A stretch of 64,000 nucleotides of DNA, taken from positions 7,662,001-7,726,000 of the forward strand of contig NC_084774.1 in the NCBI RefSeq assembly GCF_028858725.1. The letters run 5' to 3'. The notes below the pieces were generated by a model. That model was not told the DNA's origin, made no database searches, and was given only the letters and a program-made list of their open reading frames with translations. Below, piece by piece: positions 24,601 to 35,500 of the stretch. The position numbers were made by a program, and so were the translations under genes. Each line of letters opens with the position of its first letter. The first letter of the stretch is position 1. Source of the DNA: Colius striatus (Eukaryota; Chordata; Aves; Coliiformes; Coliidae).

Positions 24601-27600
24601 TTATCTTGATACCTGTGTTTTTTTCCTTTTTCTCCCCCACGTTGTCCCAATGAGGAGGGGAGTGATAGAGCAACTTGGTGAGCACCTGGTGCCCAGCCAA
24701 GGTCAGCCCACCACAAAGAGTAATAGTATAGCAAGAAACAAAATGAGATTTGATAGAACATCACAACGGAGGTGGGTGTGATCTAGGAAGGGACTAAGCA
24801 CCCCTCTACCTGCAGAAACTCTTCAGTGAAAATCAGAAAAAGGCTTATGAGTTAGGCCAAAGTGTTGACATTGGAAGGCAGCGACATAAAGAGGCATGCT
24901 GCCCCCTTAGTTCCATTTGTGTTTGGTGGCTTCCATTGACATAAAGGAGAATAAATAGATGCTCCATATGAACTTCTACCTGTATCCATATGACAGACTG
25001 TGGTGTAACTAAGCTTTACAGAGCTAGTTTCAGCATGGAAACAAACTGTGGTGTTGCTGAACTTTGAGCTCTGCTGGGCTGCAGTCTGTACTATCTTCTG
25101 AATAATGAAGCTATCAGTCAGCAATTTCTGTTGTCTTTTTGCAGGCCTTATGAAGAGTTGGATGGCATGAAAGTAGATTACCCGAGTCCTGCTTGTCCAT
25201 TGAAATGCAAGATAGCTGCAGTAAATGTTCTTACGGTGCAGGCGAAGAAGCCAGCTCTAGTGTTCTAGACTATCTCTTCTCTTATGATCCTTCCATTTTT
25301 GTTTCTGCAGCTCAAACCAAGAGATTCAAACATATGCCATTGCCTTGATCAATGCCCTCTTCCTGAAAGCACCTGAGGACAAGAGACAGGTTTGTTCTTG
25401 CTTTTTGACTTTAAACCTGAGTAATGGTTATGGACTGGCTGTTCACTTTATGCCTCAGAAATCATATTGTTTGGGCAAGGCAGACCTTGGACCTTGCCAA
25501 GAACTTATGTAGCTGTTACAGTGTGGCAACACAGAAGTACCACCATCCCATTAATAACATGTTCTGGAGCGGCACATCTATGTTTAGGAGATGCTCAGAA
25601 AGGAGACAAAAATTAATCCTCTATACAGCATGGATTTCTGTTTTAAAGAAAGTTAATTCTGTATGGGAGAGGTAGGTGGGTAGAGTCTTTGGCATTTTAT
25701 GAACTTACTAAGCAAACATGCCACCCTCCCCGCTCCCTCTGCCACCCTCCCTCCCAAAAAAGGACCTTTCTTAAGTCATAGGGGGATATTCCTGCTAGCA
25801 AATGAGGGAAGTGAAACACCTGACCTGCTCTGAGGACCAGGACCTCAGCTACGTGCAAGATGTGCATATGTCTGTATTGTGTAGCTTTGCTATGTTAAGC
25901 CTTTCTTCTCTAGTGCCCCGTTTATACCTTATTTCTGGACTCTGAGCTAAATCCTGTCTGCTTCTCTTTGTGCCTTTTTTTGCTTTCTGCCAGCAGGACA
26001 AGCTGCTTAACCCACTAGACCTGCCCATCACTGTAAGTAACTCAAGCCTGGGGGCTGGTCATGCGGAACTGTAGACCTGTTAGCTTTTCTCCAGTTTTGC
26101 CTCCTTGTAGCTCAGAGACGATACATACAGGCTTCGCATAGTAGGTGAGCCTAGAAAGAAGGGTGGGAGGACTATAAGAATGCTTTTTACCCTTTGCTGT
26201 CTCCAGGGAGATCACCATTCTCGATACAGAAAGTTAAAAATCAACCTACATCTTGAGATTCTGGTCCATTTTTTAGATTTTCTAGGTGCCACAGGGAATG
26301 CTCCTCTTTAGTCAAAGATGCAGTGCCGTCAGAGGGCAAACTGTGATCTCCATAAATGTTGGGGAATTTCTAAAATCAGTTGATATGCTTATAACAGGAA
26401 AATAAGAGGAACATACTCCTCTGTTGGCAATTTTGCCAAGATACTAAACTTCACAGCAAACAAAATGCCAAGGGATTTTTCACTTTTTTTTTTTTCTTGA
26501 TCACAATCCACATGACCACAAAGGGCCATGAAGGTGATTAAGGAACTGGAATATCTTTCACATGGAAAGAGGCTGAGAGAGTTATAGTTACTCAACCTCG
26601 AGAAAAGAAGGCTGGGAGAGTGTTATAAATGTGTATAACAATCTGATAGAAGGGAATAAAGAAGAAGGTGCACGACTCTTCTCAGTAGTGCTTGCTGTCA
26701 TGAGAAGAGTCAATGAGCACAGCTTAAAACCCAGGAAATTCCACCTACACACACACATACACAGAGAGCAGCAAAAAAATAATTATGTGGGGATGGTCAA
26801 ACACTAGAACATGTCACCAAGAGAGACTGTAGAGTCTTCATCAGAGATATTAAAAACCTGACTAGATACTCTACTGCGCAACCTGCTGTGTCTGATGTTG
26901 CTTGAACCAGGGGAGTTGGACTAGATGATCTCAAGACACCTCTTCCAACATAAATGATTCTATGATTCTGTTACACCATCAAGCAGCAAAGTGGGCATTA
27001 TTGGACTCAGCAGAAGACAGATCCCTTAGAAATGGTTAGGCTATGTGTGCTCATGCTTCTTACTATGCTATTTAGAATTGTTTGTCCGTCACACTGTTTA
27101 ACTGCTTTGGTCACCTGTTACTTCATCCCATGTACAATCTAATTTCTTCAGAGTAAGGATTCTTTGTATTGCATGCATGAACAAATACTAACAGCAGGCC
27201 TGGTTCTATTCTCATCATATGTCATCTCATGAATCATAGTAAAAAGTAATGACTCAGATGGGGCAGTGTGTCTCTGAAAACACTTCTGCTTCATCCACAT
27301 GCTTCTTGGGTACCTTCCCCTCAAGCACTGAGCAACATTTTGATTTTAACATGAGTGCTGCTGAAGTTGCAGCTGTTGCAGCTTGGCTATCAGCCAGCAT
27401 ATAATTTTCTTGTATTAGGAGGTTTCTGTCTGGAGAAAAGGTGAAAACAGGGACTTGGCAAGAGGTTAATATGCACATTTTATCAGGATCCTTATAAAGC
27501 CTGTCAGAGCAGGGTTGATGCTAGCAGTTGGAACAGCCTTGGACTGCCTGGGATGTAGAGCTGATTGAGTGCAGTTGTCTAAGACTCCACATGTGCTTTC

Positions 27601-30600
27601 AATTCTCAGCCTTCACTGCATAGGAATGTGAAGAGATCTCAGACTGGCAGGTCTTTTGAACTTCTTCCAGATGATGTATTGCCGAACAGATTATTCTTAT
27701 TCTGGGAGGTTCTTCTCCCCCTCTACCCTGTCCTGGTGAGGCCTCATCTGGAGGACTGTGTCCAGTTCTGGGCTCCTCAGCTTAAGAGGGACAGAGAACT
27801 TCTTGAGAGAGTCCAGCGCAGGGCCACCAAGATGATCAGGGGACTGGAACATCTTTCATAGGAGGAAAGACTGCGGGAACTGGGGCTGTTTAGTCTGGAG
27901 GAGACGGAGGAGAGATCTTATTAACATTTATAAATATCTAAGGGGTGGGTGTCAGGAGGTTGGGACATCCCTTTTTTCTGTTGTAGCTAGCAACAGGACA
28001 AGGGATAATGGGATGAAGCTGGAACACAAAAAGTTCCACTTAAACATAAGAAAAAACTATTTCACTGTTCAGGTGAGGGAGCCCTGGCACAGGCTGCCCA
28101 GAGGGGTTGTGGAGTCTCCTTCCTTGGAGGTCTTCAAGACCTGCCTGGACATGTTCCTATGTGACCTGATCTAGGTTGACCTGCTTCTGCAGGGGGGTTG
28201 GACTAGATGATCTCTAAAGGTCCCTTCCAACCCTCACCGTTCTATGATTCTTACCCAAAGATTTTGCACATTATAGCAAATTTACGATAATATTCTGTCT
28301 TGACATTAGCACTCGAGCTGCTCTCTTAGCAAGTGTAATGAGATTGCTGGTATTTTCAACAGTGCATCTTCACAATTTACAGGGAAAGTGTGGGTTAGAC
28401 TTTTGCAGGTGCATGTGTAGTTGGTCCAACAACTGAAGTCTTGCAGCAGATACTTGAATCTGCTGTGACTGTTTGTCATCATATCTTGATAGTTAGGAAA
28501 CCCTCCTCATCTGATAAAAAATGAAACCACAGAGTAGTACAGAGGGAAGCTGGGATCTTTCCTTTAAGCATGGAAGTTTTTCACCCTTTATTTTTGTAAA
28601 CAGAAGTGCTTCTGCAAATTGTCTGTAAACTGGCTTCTAAGCATCTCTTTAGGAACTGAGACAAAGGAAATGTAAATTTCAGAGGGGAGGTTTTTGAGAG
28701 AGGGGAGACTTGAAAACTACATCCTCTAGCCCTTGTTATCTTGAGTGTCTACCTAGGTATAAAAAGTTGTGAAATGCTAATTGAAGGAACCTCTTGTAGA
28801 TGACAAATTTTTCTGGACAACCCACAGTATGCTTCCTGCTGCCATACCTCCACATACTGAGGTATCATGATGTCCAATGTTAAGCTAAATTTCCTTCTTT
28901 TCTTTGATTACATTAGAGCCTTTCTCCACGTTAAGGATGTTTTGTAGGGGAACCATCCATGAGTTGTGCCATGGTAAAGATGACCCTTGCATCCCAACTT
29001 GATGCTTGCTTTGTGGTGAGATGCCTTGCTGAATTGACAGTCTGTAGTAAAAGCACTTTGTTGTGTGCCAGTGCTATCTCCAATTCCTAGACTTCGCATC
29101 TATCTCTCTTTTTCCTGGATAATGTGGTCAGGTTCTTTATGTTTCACTAATGTTATCTCATCTCTAAATTTCACAACAGGAAATGGCCAATGCATTTGCC
29201 CAGAAGCACCTGAGGTCTATAATCCTGAATGTAAGTATGTCTGGAATGACAGAGTGCTTGCTAATATTCTCTCAGTAGAAGTTTCACTTGTGCAGAGTGT
29301 AAATTCTACTGCTTTCAGGGCACTTACAGAGAAGTGACTCTTTCAAAGGTCATATCATAGCCTCTTGTTCAAAAGAGAGTTATTAGTACACTTCTTTCTG
29401 CTGTTACAGAGCATTATCGTTATGTTCCTGATGGAACGTGGAGGTTAAACAGCTGAATATTCATATACAGAGATGTACATGCAGCCTGGCACGTACCTAC
29501 AGTTACCTCAGGTTTTGTTTGTATTCTTTTCATTTCTACTCTATTCTTTATTTTGCAGCACGTGATCAGAGGAAACCGTCCAATTAAAACAGAAATGGCA
29601 CATCAGCTGTACGTGCTACAGGTCCTGACCTTTAATCTCCTGGAAGAGAGAATGATGACAAAGATGGATCCCAATGATCAGGTCACTATTAGAGCTGAGT
29701 ACCAGGAATAGGACATACAAGAAGCTTCATTCTTTAGCTCCAGAAAATTTGCAGTAGGTGGTATGTAAAATTTTAAAAACCACCCCTGCTATTGTAATCC
29801 TCAAGATTAGGGTCTGCTCATAACTATCCTGCTGTATGCTGCGAGATGCAAGTGGTTACTGGAAGCCATAGATTCCATTGTTGGCCAGTGTGATGCCAGC
29901 TGTGAAAGTGATTACTCCACCTCTATGGAGGGTGTATCATTTTAACCATTTCTTTGCAGTACACAAGGAAGCTGGACCTTTTTTAAGGTGCTCGTTACTC
30001 AGTTCTGAGTTGCATTATAGTCTTGAGCAAGAAATGCCTTGGCAGTATCTGAATGCCTAGAAATTGCATTTAACCAAACTTGGGGCAGTTAAAGAAAAAT
30101 GCAAACAAATACTTTGTATTACTCAAAATACCGAAACGTGACATTTTGAAAGGGATAGGCTCTTCTTGCTTAGCGTTAATTACCTTGAGCATCTCTCTGT
30201 ATTCACTGTGTTAGCTCTGGAGAGAGAGAGAAGTGAGGCTGTGCATAATGTGAAAATACAGCCCTAGTGATTGAACACATTACCATTTCCCTGCTTTCTG
30301 TCCTTCAGGCACAGAGAGACATCATATTTGAGCTGAGAAGAATTGCATTTGATGCAGAATCTGACAGCAACACCATCCCTGGCAGTGGAACAGAAAAACG
30401 CAAAGCCATGTACACCAAGGACTACAAGATGCTGGGATTCACTGTATGCATCTAGAAAGAGTGCTGACTGTAAAGGCAACCTAAGCGATTTCCATCAGAG
30501 CTGTGGGGAAATAAGGAACAGAAATAGCTGTTTGCTTTACTATACTTCTATGAATTTTAGAAATTCAGCTAATTTCAGCTTAGCTCAGACTCCCAGGAAA

Positions 30601-33600
30601 GAGCATTATGAAGTTGCTGATTGGTTAAATGCCAGAACTCATTAGGCACGTTCTCTGGAAATATTCACTTATTGTACACGCCTGTTTTATGAAGAACTTG
30701 GAAACGGCCTCTCTTGTAGGAAGTTTGAATAGAATTGTCAGCAGATGTCCAAGGTTACCTCCTCTTGGATTGATGTGAGGGAGTGCTTTGATGGACAGGT
30801 GGTTATAAAATTAATTCAGAAAACATTCTAACACAATTTCTTTAAGCTAATTTGTTTTGGTTCTTTCTGCACACTCTTTTCTCAGAATCACATCAATCCA
30901 GCCATGGATTTTACTCAGACTCCTCCAGGCATGCTGGCATTGGACAACATGCTCTACCTGGCCAAATTTCATCAGGACACCTATATCAGGGTAAGTGAGG
31001 CTGCTGTTTTTTGCAGATGCCAACACCACAGCAGCTTGTCTTAGTGTGTGTTGCATCGTCCTCTTGTAGATTGTTCTGGAGAACAGCAGTCGAGAAGATA
31101 AGCATGAGTGTCCCTTCGGGCGCAGTGCCATCGAGCTTACCAGGATGCTTTGTGAGATCTTGCAAGTTGGGGAACTCCGTAAGTACTATGTATTACCCCA
31201 CCTTTCCAAGTTGCTGGGCTGATGCAGCTTACAGACTGACCAGTTTTCACAGGCGTTTGTGCCTTGATCTCACTTCTGTAAGGACAGGGGGAGCTTGGAA
31301 TTGCAGTGTCAATGTCCTAGTGATAATGCCAGTATCAAAGTAAAGTAAGAAATATTGTGGTGTGCACTCTGGTTCTCTTGAAAAACTGACACAAGTGGAA
31401 GATTTCAACTTCCTGATGCTTCAGCAGGGTGTTGTATTAAAAAAAAAAAAAACAAAACCAATCTAGAAACTATTTTGAACTTGAGAAGTAGCTCTGATGG
31501 TCTCAAAATGGCCTTCTGAGACAATTAACCACCCTAAGAAAGTCTGCCAGAGGAAAATGGGAAACAACTGCAAGCAGTCATTTTGGGGCACTGGCATGAG
31601 AAGGGGACATGAGTCACAGAAGCGTGTATGGTGGAATGTGGGGATAGTTGCCATTCCCAATACAGACTGTCTGTGAGGAGATGAAGCATTGAGTTAGTAC
31701 TATTTAACACCATGAGATTTCTCTCACTGTAGTGGATTTTAGTTACTCTTAGTAGCTCTTGTGCAATATGCAATATGGTTGTGGTTTCTGTTTCTTCCTG
31801 CAGCCAATGAAGGCCGGAATGACTATCACCCCATGTTTTTCACCCATGATCGTGCATTTGAGGAGCTATTTGCCATCTGCATCCAGCTGTTGAACAAGAC
31901 CTGGAAAGAAATGAGAGCAACAGCAGAAGATTTCAATAAGGTCAGAGTGGAAAAGAGGTATTTTTATAGAATCTTTTGCAGAACAGCATGTGTTCACTCA
32001 GCCTCTACACTTGGTGACAGGGCCTTCAAGTGGACTGTAAGGGAGGATGGTGCAACTCTTTATTTGGTATTACCAAAGGTCATTCTTTGTTCTTTGGGAT
32101 CTTCAAAGTCATTAGTGCGTTGACACTCCTGGCCCTGGGAATTCCATATCATTTCTTTCCTGCCACTGAGCTGTGTCCAGGTTCTCTGCTGCAAGAAATG
32201 TAATTTGATTTTTCTTCCTGCCCAACCTCTTCAGGTTATGCAGGTTGTGAGGGAACAGATCACACGAGCTCTCCCATCTAAACCAAATTCCTTGGACCAG
32301 TTCAAGAGTAAACTGCGCAGCCTGAGCTATTCTGAGATTCTGCGACTACGTCAGTCTGAGAGAATGAGCCAAGATGACTTCCAGTCACCACCTATCGTGT
32401 AAGTATCTTAACAAAAAACAGTTGCCTTCTGTGTTTGCCATTATCTCCGTTTTCTGCTTACTCTTCCATATTTGATTGCTAGGGAACTGAGAGAGAAAAT
32501 ACAACCTGAGATCCTGGAGCTGATAAAGCAACAGCGCCTGAACAGGCTTTGTGAGGGAAGTAGCTTTCGAAAGATTGGCAATCGCAGAAGGCAAGGTGCG
32601 GTGACAGCGTCTACTGATTTATTTATTTTTTCTTGTGAAGAACTGTAGGCAAGTTAAGATCTAATGGATTAATCTATTGGCAGATGTGTTGTCAGAAAGG
32701 AAAGCTGGTTACCTGGACTCTCTGTACCAGCCAGTAGTTTGGGGTAGAACAGATGTGTATTTTGAAGTCAGCTGTTCCCTCAAGAGCAGGAAGCACTGCT
32801 GAGAACCTGAGGGAGTAGAGAGATTGATGGGGGGATACTGTAGTGTAGTGGCTGTAAGACGTTCTATGGATGATCTTGCTCAGCTTACTCTACCTGACAT
32901 GTATTCCAGAACGATTTTGGTATTGTCGTCTGGCTCTGAATCACAAGGTGCTACACTATGGAGATCTGGAAGATAATGCCCAGGGGGAAGTGACCTTTGA
33001 ATCTCTACAGGAAAAAAGTAAGTCCCAATTACAGCTCTGAGCAAACTGTGGAGTGTCCCGTGCTCTGCTGTCTAGAGGCTGTTTTGGGTACCATCCTAGA
33101 AAAAGAGAACTGTGGATGACTAAGATAAGATCAACTTTTGGTCCTTGCTTACATCCTTTGAGTCTTGGAATTGCTTGGTATTTCTTATAACAGCTAACAG
33201 TAGGAATGTGTCACTGATAATGTGGTTTATAAAACTGCCGTAATGAGCTACAAAAACAGGAACAATGATCAGCTAGAAAGACAAAACCAAGTTCTGTCTT
33301 TGCCTGGTTAGGATTTGTGGTGTCCAAGTTTTACTTTTTCACTGTCAGTTCCAGTTGCAGACATCAAAGCCATTGTCACAGGGAAGGATTGTCCACACAT
33401 GAAGGAGAAAAGTGCACTGAAACAGAACAAGGTAAGTGCTCCCTTTTTGCCTTTAATTAATGCCATAGAGTTGACTATGAAAGCAAGCAACAGGAGCAAA
33501 TGCTCAGCCATGCTGCAGATGTATTGTTCACAAAACCCGTCTCATATCTGGGCCTTTTCCTAGTATTCATTTGTGATTGTTAGGTGCTGTGAGCACAGTC

Positions 33601-34574
33601 TGGCTGTGCTATAGGCTATTCAGAGTTGCTCAGAATGCTGATGTGAGAAACTGCACTGAGGTGCAGCAAGGCATCTTCTCTTGCTGGGTTAGCAGGCAGA
33701 AGGTGCCATGGTGTTTTGTTTAGTCAATGAGTGAAAGATTCTTTTCTATTCAGGAAGTGTTAGAATTGGCCTTCTCGATATTATACGATCCCGATGAGAC
33801 CTTGAACTTCATTGCACCTAATAAATATGAGGTAAGAAACATAGCAGTTAAGCAGTAGCATATAAAGCAATTAACCTCAGTGATTAAAATGGATAATTTG
33901 CTTTTCATTAAAGGCTTGAGCAGGAAGTCTTCTACTAGGTTCATTCTTAGAAAATATTATCTTTTTTTTCTTCCCCCCACACCCCCCTAGTTTCCTTTCT
34001 CTTTAACAAAAAATCCTACACTACTTTCCCTTAGTCTCTCGGACTACTGCTTTATTTCCTCCTGTGCAGTCAGTTGTTCCCTTTTCCTCATTCTCTAAGA
34101 CACTGATGCTCATAATAGCTTTGGGGTTTCTTTCTGTTGTTATGCCACACTAGAAACTCTTATCCCTCTTCTAGGGCTTCTCACTTCCATTGGAAATCTC
34201 TGTGGGCACCGTTTCGGGATTGGTTGGTTGTTTTACTCATAAGTTAACTCCCTCACAGGTTTCATATTTTGGAGCTTCATAGGAGTAACTCTAATTGTTG
34301 CAAGAATATAAAGATCCAACCTAAACTATCATTTGTGCCTGGATTTGTGAAGTATCCTTTTTTCCCCCCCTAGTACTGCATCTGGATTGATGGGCTTAAT
34401 GCTCTCTTGGGGAAGGACATGTCCAGTGAGCTGACAAAAAGTGACCTGGACACATTACTGAGCATGGAAATGAAGCTGAGACTGCTGGACTTGGAGAACA
34501 TCCAGATCCCTGAAGCGCCGCCACCCATCCCCAAGGAGCCGAGCAGCTACGACTTCGTGTACCACTATGGCTGA
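18652..34574 (+). CDS. ELMO2: ELMO2, engulfment and cell motility protein 2 (complete, 21 coding exons)
   Basis: ELMO2 is a cytosolic scaffold that binds DOCK1-family proteins to activate RAC1 in engulfment, migration and cytoskeletal control. Coding exons: 18652-18729, 18866-18906, 19238-19310, 19614-19664, 20635-20816, 22231-22330, 22541-22692, 25311-25389, 25997-26032, 29180-29230, 29559-29681, 30309-30443, 30886-30990, 31070-31178, 31804-31940, 32235-32398, 32483-32595, 32910-33017, 33349-33431, 33754-33831, 34374-34574. Total is 732 aa, or 720 without the 36-nt exon, equal to human. The start [20 protein letters not shown] is the ELMO Ras-binding-type N-terminus. Armadillo-like helices and the ELMO domain follow ([34 protein letters not shown]), then a PH domain (~550-670). 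The tail [11 protein letters not shown] binds DOCK SH3 and is followed by [10 protein letters not shown]. The first exon segment (18605-18651) is 5' UTR. The gene is intact. Confidence 0.98.
21749..21905 (-). repeat. CR1 3' fragment, antisense, ELMO2 intron
   Basis: It begins ATCATAGAATG, then TTGGAAGGGACCTCTAAAG and TCTAGTCCAACCCACCTGCT, an avian CR1 3' end read backwards. It continues to the ACTCCACACCCTCC block. Confidence 0.93.
24153..24715 (+). mobile_element. LTR, avian ERVL-type, in ELMO2 intron between coding exons 7 and 8
   Basis: A 563-bp element begins TGTATTGGGTCTGG and ends CCCACCACA. It contains the landmarks GACCCAAACTGACTAAAGGG and TTTATCTTGA followed by a C/T-rich stretch. 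These match, from memory, the common avian ERVL-like LTR, and it is the same broad type as the element at 5982-6542 in the opposite orientation. No internal region adjoins it, so it looks like a solo LTR. I see no matching target duplication, which suggests it is the older of the two. Confidence 0.72.
25145..25268 (+). other. ELMO2: Candidate cryptic exon in ELMO2 intron
   Basis: A good acceptor (TTGTCTTTTTGCAG ending 25144) precedes sequence that joins in phase to the preceding ELMO2 exon (ending 22692). The frame stays open for 40 codons, [15 protein letters not shown] onward, then meets TAG at 25266-25268. The only internal donor is weak (ACG then GTGCAG near 25235). If used, it would truncate ELMO2 inside the armadillo region. 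Conservation is unknown, and it may be chance. Confidence 0.25.
25997..26032 (+). CDS. ELMO2: ELMO2 36-nt microexon (alternative)
   Basis: An exon of 12 codons, [12 protein letters not shown], is bounded by AG/GT sites and in phase with its neighbours. It accounts exactly for the 732- versus 720-residue ELMO2 forms. Its acceptor is CAGCAG, a NAGNAG tandem site, so a one-Gln variant is also possible. It is included in the gene total given for ELMO2. It sits between the armadillo-like repeats, in a likely surface loop (inference). Confidence 0.85.
26525..26970 (+). repeat. CR1 LINE fragment, ELMO2 intron
   Basis: Diverged CR1 3' sequence with recognisable GGACTGGA-type start, CTGAGAGAGTTATAG, CACCAAGAGAGACTGTAGAG and a GTTGGACTAGATGATCTCAA block, ending ATGATTCTATGATTCTG. 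A small CA-rich insertion lies inside (around 26747-26765). Confidence 0.9.
27704..28251 (+). repeat. CR1 LINE fragment, relatively young, ELMO2 intron
   Basis: About 550 bp of well-preserved CR1: CCCTCTACCCTGTCCTGGTG, GTCCAGTTCTGGGCTCCTCA and GGTTGGACTAGATGATCTC, ending GTTCTATGATTCTT. It is closer to consensus than the other copies here, so it is the most recent CR1 in the window. Confidence 0.95.
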
Positions 34575-35500
34575 AGTGGATGGAGCTGCCCCGGGCCCGC
34601 GGCGCCGCCGTTACTCCCGCGGGGGACGCTCCGGGCCGCTCGCGGCGGGGCCGCCTCCCGCTGCTGCGGCCGGGGCCGGGGCCGCGCCGCACGACTTTTG
34701 TATGAGTTACAATAATAACCAGTCGCGCTGCTCTGGCTGCTGCCGCCTTTGCCTCTTTCCGCTCAGGCCCCGCCCCGCGCGGTACCGTCATCGGCGCGGC
34801 CTCGCCCGCACCGGCCGCCTGTTCCCGCCGGCGCCGCCGCTTTCCTGGCCTAGTGCGGCCCCGCCTCGGCCCGGCCCCTCCGCCGCCCTCCTGCCTCCCC
34901 CGGCGCGGGCCTGTCCGAGGCCGCCCCCCGTTCCCCGGCGCGGCGTTGGGGCAGTCGGGGCGCATGGCGGGGGGGGCGGCGTTGGGGCGGGCGGCTCTGG
35001 CGGCGCCGCTGGTGCTGCTCTACTACGGCTTCTCCATCGGCATCACCTTCTACAACAAGTGGCTCATGAAGGTGCGGGGAGGCGGGGCGGCGCGGGGCGG
35101 CGGTGGGCGGGCGGGCGGCGGTGACAGCGGCTGTCGGTCCCGCAGAGCTTCCCATTCCCGCTGCTCGTGACCTTGCTGCATCTGCTGCTCATCTTCGGCC
35201 TCTCGGCGCTCGCCCGCGCCCTGGCGCGCTGCCGCTCCGGGCGGCCGCGGGCTGCCCTGTCCTGGACTGACTGCCTCCGCCGGGCAGCCCCCGCAGGTAC
35301 GGCCGGCGCGGGGGGCGGGGCGGCGGCTGAGGAGCGGCCGCGGGGCGCTGCCGTCTGGGGCCGCTGCCCTCTGGGGCCGCTTCCGGCGCGGCCGTTGGCT
35401 GCGGCTGGCGGGCCGGGGGCCGGGGCGGGCTCGGGCCCGCAGCGGGCGGTGGCTCTGCCGCCTCCTTGTAGGGAGGCCTGAACGGCGGGGAGGGGCAAGC
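34565..35500. promoter_or_regulatory. CpG island, SLC35C2 promoter overlapping the ELMO2 3' end
   Basis: CpG-dense GC-rich DNA begins within the last codons of ELMO2 and extends past SLC35C2 exon 2. The SLC35C2 promoter must lie in the 389 bp between the ELMO2 stop and the SLC35C2 ATG, that is, inside ELMO2 3' UTR territory. I see no canonical AATAAA for ELMO2 in the first 1 kb after its stop. Confidence 0.75.

Noticed and set aside
25720-25760. C-rich CCACCCTCCC tract
   Set aside because: Simple low-complexity sequence with no sign of function.
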